A stretch of DNA of 9,959 bases from Desulfobacterales bacterium (GCA_030629475.1 DAOVOU010000041.1:1-9959), one strand, 5' to 3'. Positions 1-6,967 are shown, counted from the first letter of the stretch. Program-made: numbers and translations. Notes: generated by a model from the sequence alone, not told the origin.

Positions 1-2
1 AT

Positions 3-515
3 TGTGCATTAGTCATAATTGATGTTCAAGAAAAATTGGTTCCTGTCATTGGAGAAGCTAGCAAGGTTATCGAAAATATAGTCAAGCTTATCAAGTTTTC
101 TAAAATCGTTGGCCTTCCTGTTGTCCTCACTGAGCAGCAAAAGCTCGGAGAGACGGTGACAGAAATACGAGGAGAAATACCGGACCTCCAGCCTATCTCA
201 AAAATAACATTTAGTTGTTTCGGGTCCGAGGAATTCAGTGGACATATACGCCAACTCAATAGAAATACCCTGATTATCGCCGGCATTGAGGCGCACATTT
301 GTGTGGCACAAACAGCTTTGCATGCAATGTCTGATTATACACTCCATGTTGTAAGTGATGCGATATCTTCTCGTTCTATTTATGATTGGGAGATTGCCTT
401 AGACAGAATGCGGTGTAACGGTATTACAATCACATCAACCGAAATGCTTATCTACGAATTGCTTACAAGGGCTGGGACTCCTGAATTTAGGGAAGCGTTA
501 CAACTGGTAAGATAG
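3..515 (+). CDS. Isochorismatase-family cysteine hydrolase, 5'-truncated by the window edge
   Basis: The frame is open from base 3 and gives about 170 visible residues, so the true start lies left of the window. A TTG at 36 is internal, because the codons before it encode the family's N-terminal strand ending in IIDVQ. The catalytic triad of the isochorismatase/nicotinamidase fold is visible: Asp in IIDVQ (visible residue 7), Lys in SKITFSCF (residue 67) and Cys in AGIEAHICVAQTAL (residue 100, TGT at 300-302). The segment HVVSDAISSR that follows is also typical. This subgroup resembles the YcaC/ISOC-type hydrolases. They act on small amides or esters, but the substrate cannot be read from sequence. 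GC is lower by eye (about 42% in one sampled line) than in the genes that follow. It runs toward hldD with a 98-base gap and could be cotranscribed with it. Fold assignment is firm; the function is open. Confidence 0.85.
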   Translation, partial: CALVIIDVQEKLVPVIGEASKVIENIVKLIKFSKIVGLPVVLTEQQKLGETVTEIRGEIPDLQPISKITFSCFGSEEFSGHIRQLNRNTLIIAGIEAHICVAQTALHAMSDYTLHVVSDAISSRSIYDWEIALDRMRCNGITITSTEMLIYELLTRAGTPEFREALQLVR

Positions 516-613
516 AGAGAGTCACTCGTGTACGGCTCTGTTTCTAACACTTTATCCGTCCTGAATCGTTCGCAAACAATACGCCGAGGGTTTTTTGCAC
601 GTAGGAAACCGAC
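516..613 (+). other. Intergenic spacer before hldD, with its ribosome binding site
   Basis: This spacer between the hydrolase and hldD contains an AGGA ribosome binding site (604-607) at suitable distance from the hldD ATG. I see no convincing sigma-70 promoter and no terminator hairpin followed by a T-run, so hldD may be read from upstream. Confidence 0.4.
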
Positions 614-1588
614 ATGATTATTGTAACAGGTGGTGCAGGTTTTATCGGCAGCAATATTGTCAAAGCGCTAAGTGAGCGCGGTCGCCCGGATATTTTGGTC
701 GTTGACAACCTGTCGGACAGGACTAAATTCAGGAATATCGCTGACTGCAAGATCCAGGATTATCTGGACAAGGAAGATTTTCTGGAGAGGGTCAAGGCCG
801 GAAGTGACTTCAGTACCTCTATCGAAGCGGTCTTCCACCAGGGGGCCTGTTCGGTTACCACGGAGTTGGACGGCCGTTACATGATGCGCAACAATTACGA
901 ATACTCCAAGGAACTTCTCCATTATTGTTTGGAACGGCGCGTCCCCTATATCTATGCGTCCAGCGCTTCGGTTTATGGGGCGGGCAAGGTATTTAAAGAA
1001 GCGAGCGAACACGAGAAACCCCTGAACGTTTACGGTCATTCCAAGTTTCTGTTTGACCAATACGTACGCCGGCTTTTGCCTGATGCCGAGAGCCAGATCG
1101 CCGGGTTGCGCTATTTCAATGTTTACGGCCCCCGCGAACAACATAAGGGTTCCATGGCCAGTGTGGCCTTCCACTTCAACAACCAGGTTCTTGCCGAGGG
1201 CAAGGTGAAGTTGTTCAAAGGGAGCGATGGATATGCGGATGGCGAGCAGCGCCGCGATTTTATCTATGTGAGTGATGTGGTGGATGTGAACCTGTGGTTC
1301 ATGGAGCACATGGACGAATCCGGTATCTTCAATGTGGGCACCGGCCGCAACCAGAGCTTTAACGACGTGGCCCGGGCCGTTATTGCCTACCACGGTCATG
1401 GTGAGATCGAATACATCCCGTTTCCCGAACACCTGAAGGGACGATACCAGAGCTTCACCGAAGCGGATATCAGCGCGTTGCGCGAGACGGGTTATACGGC
1501 GCCCTTCAAAAGTGTGGAGGAAGGCGTGCGGCGCTATATGAAGTGGTTACAGACGCCAAGCGCTCTCCTTCCCGCCTGCCGCACTTGA
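614..1588 (+). CDS. hldD: ADP-L-glycero-D-manno-heptose 6-epimerase
   Basis: HldD (RfaD) converts ADP-D-glycero-beta-D-manno-heptose to the L-glycero form, the last step in making the heptose donor for the LPS inner core. It is a cytoplasmic NADP-dependent short-chain dehydrogenase/reductase. The 324-residue product starts with the Rossmann motif GGAGFIG (residues 6-12). Active-site positions match E. coli numbering: Ser116 in YASSASVY, Tyr140 and Lys144 in NVYGHSK, and Lys178 in REQHKGSMAS. Most blocks are nearly identical to the enterobacterial protein as I remember it, including SKELLHYCLER, YFNVYGPRE and YIPFPEHLKGRYQ. The last dozen residues (after MKWLQ) extend beyond the usual C-terminus. 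The start is backed by AGGA upstream and by the family's MIIVTGG start. Late sections are GC-rich (63% in one 60-base line) compared with the preceding gene. No other LPS genes are visible here. Identification is near certain. Confidence 0.97.
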   Translation: MIIVTGGAGFIGSNIVKALSERGRPDILVVDNLSDRTKFRNIADCKIQDYLDKEDFLERVKAGSDFSTSIEAVFHQGACSVTTELDGRYMMRNNYEYSKELLHYCLERRVPYIYASSASVYGAGKVFKEASEHEKPLNVYGHSKFLFDQYVRRLLPDAESQIAGLRYFNVYGPREQHKGSMASVAFHFNNQVLAEGKVKLFKGSDGYADGEQRRDFIYVSDVVDVNLWFMEHMDESGIFNVGTGRNQSFNDVARAVIAYHGHGEIEYIPFPEHLKGRYQSFTEADISALRETGYTAPFKSVEEGVRRYMKWLQTPSALLPACRT

Positions 1589-1645
1589 CAATAACCGTAT
1601 TATGAATGACGAAACATTGTTCTTCCACAGGGTTCCGCTCAAGCA

Positions 1646-2449
1646 TCACCACATCTGGGATGATTCGAACCGTCTTTTTTTCAACCTCAAACTCAGCCAG
1701 CATAGATAGCTTCCAAAGCCCACCATAATACTGCAAAGTAGCTGGCCCATTGTAAATGGGCCGAGGATAAAACCAAGCTGTGGATCAGGCTCCCTGAAGA
1801 ACTCTATGAAGAAGCGAGACACCCCATACCCGAAAAGGAATGTTCCAAGGAGAAAACCTTGCGGAATCCTACGCTTACTTAACCATAGGAGTATTGCGAA
1901 TAGCATCACCCCTTCAAAGAAGGCCTCGTAGAGTTGGGAGGGGTGTCTGGGATGTTGTCCAGCACCCGGGAAGACCATTCCCCAGGGGACCTTGGTTGGC
2001 CTCCCATAGAGCTCACCGTTTATGAAGTTGCCGATCCTCCCAAAGAAGAGTCCCAAAGGTGTTGCGATAGCCCCAAGGTCTGCGAGCATCAAAAACGGTT
2101 TGTTTTTCCTGAGAGCATAAGTCCAGCCTGCTATAAGCACGCCCAGGGCCCCGCCATGGAAAGACATGCCCCCTTCCCACAAAGCAAAGACCTTTAATGG
2201 ATTGTCCCAATAATGGGAAAAGTCATAGATAATACAGTATCCGAGCCGGGCTCCCACCAGTACACCAACAATGGCATAGACAAGGAAGTCTCCTATGTCT
2301 TGCCTTGTCAGGTCGTGGCCTCTGCGGGCAGAGGTCTTAAGAAGTATGTAATAGGCCAGCAGGAAGCCTATCACATACATCAGACCATACCAGCGTATCT
2401 GTAGAGGGCCTATATGGATCAGCACTGGATCGATATCTGGATACTTCAT
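1646..2449 (-). CDS. lgt: Phosphatidylglycerol--prolipoprotein diacylglyceryl transferase
   Basis: Lgt moves diacylglycerol from phosphatidylglycerol to the lipobox cysteine of prolipoproteins, the first step of lipoprotein maturation in the inner membrane. The 267-residue protein is hydrophobic with about seven membrane segments. Its start, IHIGPLQIRWYGLMYVIGF, matches the family N-terminus. Conserved residues are visible: His98 in MSFHGG, the Lgt signature GRIGNFINGELYGRPT (138-152) with Arg138, HPSQLYEAF (169-177), and SRFFIEFFREPD near the C-terminus with the conserved arginine at 212. The ATG is preceded only by AAGAG directly against it, with GAGGA further back, so the ribosome site is poor; protein homology decides the start. 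It lies 99 bases after phoR on the same strand and faces hldD convergently. It is probably a passenger at the end of the pho operon and not part of phosphate regulation. It ends with TGA. Confidence 0.96.
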   Translation of the reverse strand: MKYPDIDPVLIHIGPLQIRWYGLMYVIGFLLAYYILLKTSARRGHDLTRQDIGDFLVYAIVGVLVGARLGYCIIYDFSHYWDNPLKVFALWEGGMSFHGGALGVLIAGWTYALRKNKPFLMLADLGAIATPLGLFFGRIGNFINGELYGRPTKVPWGMVFPGAGQHPRHPSQLYEAFFEGVMLFAILLWLSKRRIPQGFLLGTFLFGYGVSRFFIEFFREPDPQLGFILGPFTMGQLLCSIMVGFGSYLCWLSLRLKKRRFESSQMW

Positions 2450-2548
2450 CTCTTGGGTCGGTCCTCGTAAACAGTTATGACGCGGCCCTTAGCATAAAAG
2501 TCGCGGAGTAGCGGGGGGTAACGGGGACACGGAAGTTGTAATGTTTGT
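2450..2548. other. phoR-lgt intergenic spacer with a G-rich segment
   Basis: These 99 bases separate the phoR stop from the lgt start. On the plus strand, a G-rich tract at about 2502-2533 reads GCGGAGTAGCGGGGGG followed by GGGGACACGG. It resembles dispersed repeats I have seen in environmental bacterial genomes, but no second copy occurs in this window. I find neither a convincing promoter for lgt nor a hairpin plus T-run terminator. Confidence 0.35.
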
Positions 2549-4333
2549 CTATGTTTTGTGACGCTGCTCTTTGGGGAGACTGAAGCTGAATGCAGAGCCT
2601 TCTTCCAGTTCACTCTGGACCCAGACCGTGCCGCCGTGGCCCTGGATAATGTGTTTTACGATAGAGAGCCCAAGGCCAGTGCCCCCCATCTGCCTGGAAC
2701 GATTTTTGTCCACACAATAGAAGCGTTCAAAGATACGGTCCAGGTCTTCTCTGGGTATGCCAATGCCTGTATCTTTAACCGTCACGTGGACTTCCTTGCC
2801 TGCATCCGTTACCGAGACCGTGATAGCGCCTCCCTCAGGCGTATATTTAACTGCATTGTCCAGAAGGTTAACAAGGGCCTGGCCTATTTGCCCCCTGTCT
2901 GCCCATACCATGATTTTTTCAGGGATGGATTCGGTTTCGATGGTGATCCCTTTTGTCTCAGCAGCGGGCTTCACGAGCAATATCGAGGCATCCAGAACAT
3001 CGCGCAAGTCGATTTCTTTTTTCATCAGAACGGCACTCTGGGATTCGAGTCTGGTCAAAGAAAGAAGGTCATCAACGAGAGCCGAGAGCCGGTTTGCGTG
3101 TTTTAAGATGATCTGAGAAAAAGACCTCACCGTTGAGACATCTTCGATGTCTGCATCGCACAAGGTTTCCGCATAGCCCTTTATGGAAGTCAGGGGTGTT
3201 CGGAGCTCATGGGACACATTGGCAACAAAATCCCTGCGTACTTTTTCTACGCGTTTCAAATCCGTGATGTCGTGAAAGACAGCTACAGCCCCTTCTGTCC
3301 TGTATTGAGGCGATAGGCGAACAATGGTCACATCAAAGATCTTGTCGACTTCCGGGGTGGCGACTGAAAGTTCCGTGTTGAAGGTTTCGCCCTTGTCCAG
3401 GACTTGAGCAAAGCCATCCTGGAGATCGGCATTTCGAAGGGCCTCAACCGGTGTTTTTCCGATTGCCGTGGAGGCTCCGTGGAATAGATCCTCTAGAACA
3501 GAGTTAATCAAGACGATTTTCCCTTCGCTATCTACCACCATGACCCCGTCTGACATCCCTCGCAGGATGGTTTGAAGGGTTTCTTTTTCCTGTGTAGTCT
3601 CGCGAACTCTCTTCTTGATCTCCGAGGCCATGAGGTTGATGGAACGGCCCAAGGCCCCCAATTCACCCCTAACACCGGGGTATACCTTGACATCGAAGTT
3701 TCCTTTCGAGATTTCTTCGGCTGTGCGGCTAATTTCCTCTATAGGCTGCGACAGCCTTTTCGAGACTACGATATTCAATATCAAGATCAGCACAGCACAG
3801 AGCAAAAAGGCCATAGCAAGGCTATATTCGGTCTTGCGCATCAGGTCTTTGATCTGTGTTAAGGGGACCGCAAGACGGACGACACCCATAAATTCACCCC
3901 CGGGTGCAATCTTCACCGCCACATACATCATGTCGATTTCAAGGGTTGTGCTGTAGCGGATCGCAACGCCGTGTGATGACTTGAAAGCTGCTATGAATTC
4001 AGGTCGCCCGGAATGATCCTCAATGTTTTGGAGGTTGTCCGGGGCTATCTTGCTATCTCCCAGGACAGTACCACGGCTGTCTATGAAGGTAATCCGTTCC
4101 CTGATCTCTTTACCCATTTTTTTAATCAAGGCGTCGATCTCATATGAAGGTGAGCGGTTTTTGTAATCTTTTTCAATGATGGTCTTGATTAGCACGGCCT
4201 CCTTAAAGAGACGGCCTTCTATTTGCTGCAGCATGCGATCTTTAAGATGGGATGTAAGATATCGTTCCGCGGCAAGAAAGGGGATCAGGACAATCAACAG
4301 ATAAGAAAAGAATAACTTCCATTTGAACTTCAT
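2549..4333 (-). CDS. phoR: Phosphate-regulon sensor histidine kinase with periplasmic domain, HAMP and PAS
   Basis: This membrane kinase is expected to phosphorylate PhoB when phosphate is scarce, under control of the Pst transporter and PhoU. The 594 residues contain, in order: TM1 (about 7-24); an extracytoplasmic PAS/Cache-like domain (about 30-165, with FIDSRGTVLGDS and YVAVKIAPGGEFMGVVRLAVP); TM2 (about 172-191); HAMP (about 192-245); PAS (about 250-360); HisKA with phospho-acceptor His375 in ANVSHELRTPLTSIKGY; and the ATPase domain with N-box NLLDNAVKYTPEGG, G1 DTGIGIP (521-527), F-box IFERFY and G2 GGTGLGLSIV (550-559). The architecture resembles B. subtilis PhoR; E. coli PhoR lacks the large periplasmic domain. 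An open frame continues upstream to 4468, but the start at 4333 is preferred: it has AAGAAGGGA before it, gives a normal TM1, and makes a 4-base ATGA overlap with phoB. Function is assigned from context plus architecture. Confidence 0.93.
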   Translation of the reverse strand: MKFKWKLFFSYLLIVLIPFLAAERYLTSHLKDRMLQQIEGRLFKEAVLIKTIIEKDYKNRSPSYEIDALIKKMGKEIRERITFIDSRGTVLGDSKIAPDNLQNIEDHSGRPEFIAAFKSSHGVAIRYSTTLEIDMMYVAVKIAPGGEFMGVVRLAVPLTQIKDLMRKTEYSLAMAFLLCAVLILILNIVVSKRLSQPIEEISRTAEEISKGNFDVKVYPGVRGELGALGRSINLMASEIKKRVRETTQEKETLQTILRGMSDGVMVVDSEGKIVLINSVLEDLFHGASTAIGKTPVEALRNADLQDGFAQVLDKGETFNTELSVATPEVDKIFDVTIVRLSPQYRTEGAVAVFHDITDLKRVEKVRRDFVANVSHELRTPLTSIKGYAETLCDADIEDVSTVRSFSQIILKHANRLSALVDDLLSLTRLESQSAVLMKKEIDLRDVLDASILLVKPAAETKGITIETESIPEKIMVWADRGQIGQALVNLLDNAVKYTPEGGAITVSVTDAGKEVHVTVKDTGIGIPREDLDRIFERFYCVDKNRSRQMGGTGLGLSIVKHIIQGHGGTVWVQSELEEGSAFSFSLPKEQRHKT

Positions 4334-5022
4334 GATGTCCCTTCTTTGATCATATATCCAATCCCACGCACAGTCGCAATCATCTTGCCGTGGCTCCCCA
4401 ATTTGTGACGGAGGCGCTGGATATGGGTATCTACTGTACGGTTGTAGCCCTCGAAGGTATATCCCCACACGTTATTCAAAAGCGTTTCTCTTGATCTTAC
4501 ACGATCTCTATTCAACAAGAGCTCTTTAAGGAGCTTAAATTCCGTAAGGGTCAGATCAAGCCTTTTTCCAGCTATGCTTACCACGTGGGCATCGACGTCC
4601 AGGACCAATTCTCCGTGCTTTAAGACCTTTTGTTCTTCTTTGACGCCCTTCAATCGTTTCAATATGCCTTTTACCCTGAGCGAAAGCTCCCTGGTGCTAA
4701 AGGGTTTCACTACATAGTCATCGGCCCCCAGTTCCAGACCCACGATGCGGTCCACCTCTTCACTCTTGGCGGTGACCATGATGATCGGAATATTTCTTGT
4801 GGCTTCTTTTTGTTTGAGGATCTTGCAAATTTCGGTGCCATCCATATCCGGGAGCATGAGGTCAAGCAAAATGAGGTCAGGGGGCTGATTTTTCATCTCT
4901 TTAAATGCTGTGGCCCCATCATGCGCAACCACTACCTTAAAGCCTGCTGCCTCCATGTGATGGGCAATCAGACCTGCGATGTCCTTTTCGTCTTCAACAA
5001 TCAGAATGGTCTCTCGATTCAT
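4330..5022 (-). CDS. phoB: Phosphate-regulon response regulator, OmpR/PhoB family
   Basis: PhoB is the DNA-binding partner of PhoR. Once phosphorylated it binds Pho boxes and activates pst and other phosphate-starvation genes. The 230-residue protein has a receiver domain (about 1-120) with the acidic pocket Glu10-Asp11, phospho-acceptor Asp54 in LILLDLMLPDMDG, Thr84 in IMVTAKS and Lys106 in VVKPFS. An OmpR-type winged helix (about 133-228) follows, with LTEFKLLKELL, the recognition region GYNRTVDTHIQRLRHKLG and the closing RGIGYMI. Length is standard for PhoB (229 in E. coli). Its start overlaps the phoU stop by 4 bases (5019-5022), and its stop overlaps the phoR start in the same way (4330-4333), so phoU, phoB and phoR are probably translationally coupled. 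No Pho box was found within the window. Confidence 0.95.
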   Translation of the reverse strand: MNRETILIVEDEKDIAGLIAHHMEAAGFKVVVAHDGATAFKEMKNQPPDLILLDLMLPDMDGTEICKILKQKEATRNIPIIMVTAKSEEVDRIVGLELGADDYVVKPFSTRELSLRVKGILKRLKGVKEEQKVLKHGELVLDVDAHVVSIAGKRLDLTLTEFKLLKELLLNRDRVRSRETLLNNVWGYTFEGYNRTVDTHIQRLRHKLGSHGKMIATVRGIGYMIKEGTS

Positions 5023-5702
5023 GCCTTTTTGGAATCCAAATCTTTGAGGAGGGGTTTATGTTTGATGACCCTTCCTTCCACCATATAGACCACGTCTTCG
5101 CCTATATTGGTGGCGTGGTCAGCAACCCGTTCAAGGTTATGGGCGATTACCGTAAAATGCACCCCCTGCTCAACAAAGGTAAGATCTTCGGTCATATGCT
5201 CAAGGATGTCACACACGAGCCGCAGATAGACATAGTCCGCTTCATCGTCTCGCTCACAAACCGATTCAGCCAGCCTCGCGTCGCGGCGGACAAATGCGTC
5301 CATACTGTCTCGAAGCATCTGTTGTGAAATTCGAGCCAGCTTTCTGACGCCCATCGGCCTCATAATCACGGGATGTTCGATAAGAAGAAGGGTCCTCTCG
5401 GCAATATTGACCGCTTGATCTCCAATACGTTCCAGCCCCAGATTGATCTTCATGGCCATGGTGATAAAACGAAGGTCAATCGCCATGGGCTGTTTAAGGG
5501 CCAGTAATTTTAGGCATTGTTGATCAATGAAATTCTCCATCTCGTTGATCTGATCATCCTTTTCTATCACAGTTGAGGCCATGACACCATCCCGCTTGTC
5601 AAGGGCCTGCATGGCATCCTGCAAGGCCTCCTCAACCATGGAGGCCATTTTGAGAAGATTGATCTTTAGGTCAGCCAGTTCCCTGTGAAGCGATGAGATC
5701 AT
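5019..5702 (-). CDS. phoU: Phosphate-transport regulatory protein PhoU
   Basis: PhoU is a peripheral cytoplasmic protein that couples the state of PstSCAB to PhoR and keeps the kinase inhibited when phosphate is plentiful. The 227-residue protein is all-helical, as expected for the two three-helix-bundle repeats. Each repeat carries the family metal-binding ExxxD motif: NLGLERIGDQAVNIAE (88-103, Glu91/Asp95) and AHNLERVADHATNIGED (187-203, Glu191/Asp195). The start has a good AGGAGAA ribosome site four bases before the ATG. It follows pstB by 28 bases and overlaps phoB by four. The length is slightly below the 241 residues of the E. coli protein. Identity is firm. Confidence 0.96.
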   Translation of the reverse strand: MISSLHRELADLKINLLKMASMVEEALQDAMQALDKRDGVMASTVIEKDDQINEMENFIDQQCLKLLALKQPMAIDLRFITMAMKINLGLERIGDQAVNIAERTLLLIEHPVIMRPMGVRKLARISQQMLRDSMDAFVRRDARLAESVCERDDEADYVYLRLVCDILEHMTEDLTFVEQGVHFTVIAHNLERVADHATNIGEDVVYMVEGRVIKHKPLLKDLDSKKA

Positions 5703-5730
5703 GGTTTCTCCTGAGTTTTAGCAAGTGCCA

Positions 5731-6501
5731 CTAACCGAATCGTCCCGTGATATAGTCTTCAGTCTGTTCTATGCTTGGTTTTGTAAACATGATTTCGGTC
5801 TTATCCACCTCTATGAGTCTCCCCATATAGAAAAAGGCGGTAATATCCGAAACCCTGGCTGCCTGCTGCATGTTGTGGGTCACGATGATGATGGTATACT
5901 TCTTTTTTAGCACGCTTATCAGCTCTTCTATCTTTTGAGTAGCAATGGGGTCAAGGGCAGAGGCCGGTTCATCCATGAGCAGGACTTCAGGCTCTATGGC
6001 AAGAGCCCTGGCTATGCACAAACGCTGTTGCTGACCGCCTGAGAGACTGAGGGCAGATTCGTTGAGTCGGTCCTTGACCTCATCCCATATGGCGGCCGCC
6101 TTAAGGCTTGCTTCAACCCTGTCCTGAAGTTCAGCTTTATTATTCACACCATTGATGCGTAGCCCGTATGCAACATCATTGAATATGGTTTTGGGAAACG
6201 GGTTCGGCTTTTGAAAAACCATGCCTACCCGTTTTCTGATCTCAACCACATCCACGCCGCTTGCGTAGATGTTTTCGCCCTCCAAAAGGACCTCTCCCTC
6301 GACACGCGTACCAGGGATGATGTCGTTCATGCGGTTCAAGGTTCTGATATAGGTGCTCTTGCCGCAGCCCGAAGGCCCTATAAGCGCGGTGACCTGGTGT
6401 TCCCTGAATTCAAGCGTGATATCGTCAATGGCCTTGAAGTCTCCGTAGTAGAAGCTCATATTATTGGTGGCCATCTTTATCTTGTTTGGCATTGGGGTCA
6501 T
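5731..6501 (-). CDS. pstB: Phosphate ABC transporter ATP-binding protein
   Basis: PstB is the cytoplasmic ATPase of the PstSCAB high-affinity phosphate importer. All ABC motifs are intact over 256 residues: Walker A GPSGCGKST (42-50), Q-loop with the PstB-typical FQKPNPFP (Gln97), signature LSGGQQQR (153-160), Walker B VLLMDEPASALD (173-184, catalytic Glu178) and H-loop VTHNM (His209). The segment TLNRMNDIIPGTRVEGEV is also typical of PstB. The first ATG (6501) has no clear Shine-Dalgarno. In-frame ATGs at 6492 and 6474 are alternatives and would still leave the N-terminal strand NNMSFYYG. It is separated from pstA by 711 non-coding bases, unusual for this operon, so its expression may depend on readthrough of that spacer or on an internal promoter I cannot recognise. 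Confidence 0.97.
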   Translation of the reverse strand: MTPMPNKIKMATNNMSFYYGDFKAIDDITLEFREHQVTALIGPSGCGKSTYIRTLNRMNDIIPGTRVEGEVLLEGENIYASGVDVVEIRKRVGMVFQKPNPFPKTIFNDVAYGLRINGVNNKAELQDRVEASLKAAAIWDEVKDRLNESALSLSGGQQQRLCIARALAIEPEVLLMDEPASALDPIATQKIEELISVLKKKYTIIIVTHNMQQAARVSDITAFFYMGRLIEVDKTEIMFTKPSIEQTEDYITGRFG

Positions 6502-6594
6502 TGGTCATAAGCCGGACGAGGTGGAACCAAATAAGGTCCTCTCGCCCGCTCCTTACAGTCGCTCGAGCCCGCAGAGATCACTGAGACGATTCTT

Positions 6595-6629
6595 TTGGCC
6601 TGATTTTTTGAGAGGAAAAATCAGGCCAA
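6595..6629. repeat. Perfect 14-bp inverted repeat with 7-base loop
   Basis: The arms TTGGCCTGATTTTT (6595-6608) and AAAAATCAGGCCAA (6616-6629) are exact reverse complements, separated by TGAGAGG. The A/T-rich part of the stem is next to the loop, and neither strand has a T-run after the stem, so this is not a classical intrinsic terminator. It lies 94 bases upstream of the pstB start, where an RNA hairpin could block exonucleases or influence pstB expression. Confidence 0.85.
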
Positions 6630-6712
6630 CCAATCAGCCCCTACCGGGGCAGTTATAACCTTACAAATCCTAACCCTGTCATCTCCCGCTGCAGCGGAAT
6701 GGCAGTTTGCCT

Positions 6713-6737
6713 CGTTCCCACGCTCTGCGTGGGAACG
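6713..6737 (+). repeat. Palindromic hairpin 1, TCT loop
   Basis: Perfect 11-bp arms, CGTTCCCACGC (6713-6723) and GCGTGGGAACG (6727-6737), flank a TCT loop. From memory, very similar palindromes are dispersed in many proteobacterial genomes; I could not check this. Confidence 0.9.
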
Positions 6738-6747
6738 TACTCTGCTT

Positions 6748-6760
6748 GGCGCTCTGCGCC
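6748..6760 (+). repeat. Palindromic hairpin 2, TCT loop, short stem
   Basis: Arms GGCGC (6748-6752) and GCGCC (6756-6760) flank TCT. It shares the core GCTCTGC with hairpin 1, but its stem is only 5 bp, so it would be unremarkable alone. Its value is as a member of the local series. Confidence 0.65.
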
Positions 6761-6768
6761 TTTGAAAA

Positions 6769-6785
6769 CAGACGCAGAGCGTCTG
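6769..6785 (-). repeat. Palindromic hairpin 3, AGA loop (inverted orientation)
   Basis: Perfect 7-bp arms, CAGACGC (6769-6775) and GCGTCTG (6779-6785), flank AGA, the complement of the TCT loop. Read on the minus strand it has the same GCTCTGC core as hairpins 1 and 2. Confidence 0.8.
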
Positions 6786-6794
6786 TATGGGAAT

Positions 6795-6893
6795 GGGCCT
6801 GCCCTGGCGCGATGTGCTCGAATCAGCCTGCTAAGTCTACAAGGTGCTGCATGCTCAGGTTAGCCGATTGAGCCTATAAGCCAGGTCTGGGCC
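6795..6893. repeat. Long imperfect inverted repeat between hairpins 3 and 4
   Basis: Three pairs of segments are nested. GGGCCTGCCCTGG (about 6795-6807) is partly complementary to CCAGGTCTGGGCC (6881-6893). Inside these, GCTCGAATC and then GCTAA on the left face GATTGAGC and TTAGC on the right, with small bulges. The match is interrupted and was judged by eye, so a folding calculation is needed before calling it a structured RNA. Confidence 0.35.
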
Positions 6894-6895
6894 AG

Positions 6896-6920
6896 GGTTC
6901 CGACGCAGAGCATCGGAACC
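6896..6920 (-). repeat. Palindromic hairpin 4, AGA loop (inverted orientation)
   Basis: Outer arms GGTTCCGA (6896-6903) and TCGGAACC (6913-6920) are perfect. Inside them are one C/A opposition, which becomes a G-T pair on the minus strand, and two more GC pairs around an AGA loop. Its reverse complement matches hairpin 1 at 20 of 25 positions, and four of the five differences occur as two compensatory base-pair swaps. Confidence 0.85.
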
Positions 6921-6967
6921 AGAATAAACCTGAAAGTCAAGTTGGCGCGTTCATCCACAAACTTCCC

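Noticed and set aside
668..1432. Long minus-strand open frame of 254 codons opposite hldD
   Set aside because: It is an antisense shadow of hldD. Its translation matches no family I recognise, and hldD is unmistakable on the other strand.
1585..1603. TTGACA at 1585-1590 followed by TATTAT as a sigma-70 promoter
   Set aside because: The TATTAT is only seven bases downstream and nothing resembling a -10 box is at 16-18 bases. The TTGACA also overlaps the end of hldD and points into convergent lgt.
1506..1736. Minus-strand 76-codon frame across the hldD and lgt 3' ends
   Set aside because: It overlaps both real genes in another frame, has no ribosome site and shows no recognisable protein features.
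4334..4468. Upstream extension of phoR to an ATG at 4468
   Set aside because: It would overlap phoB by about 140 bases and add a non-family, proline-rich stretch before TM1. The internal ATG at 4333 has a good ribosome site and a 4-base overlap.
6595..6629. Intrinsic terminator between pstA and pstB
   Set aside because: No T-run follows the stem on either strand; the T and A tracts lie inside the stem next to the loop.
6676..6682. CTGTCAT as half of a Pho box
   Set aside because: The second 7-mer expected 11 bases on is absent, and the site is on the plus strand inside the pstA-pstB spacer.
6713..6920. CRISPR array
   Set aside because: The palindromes differ in length and sequence, occur in both orientations and are unequally spaced, and no cas gene is present.
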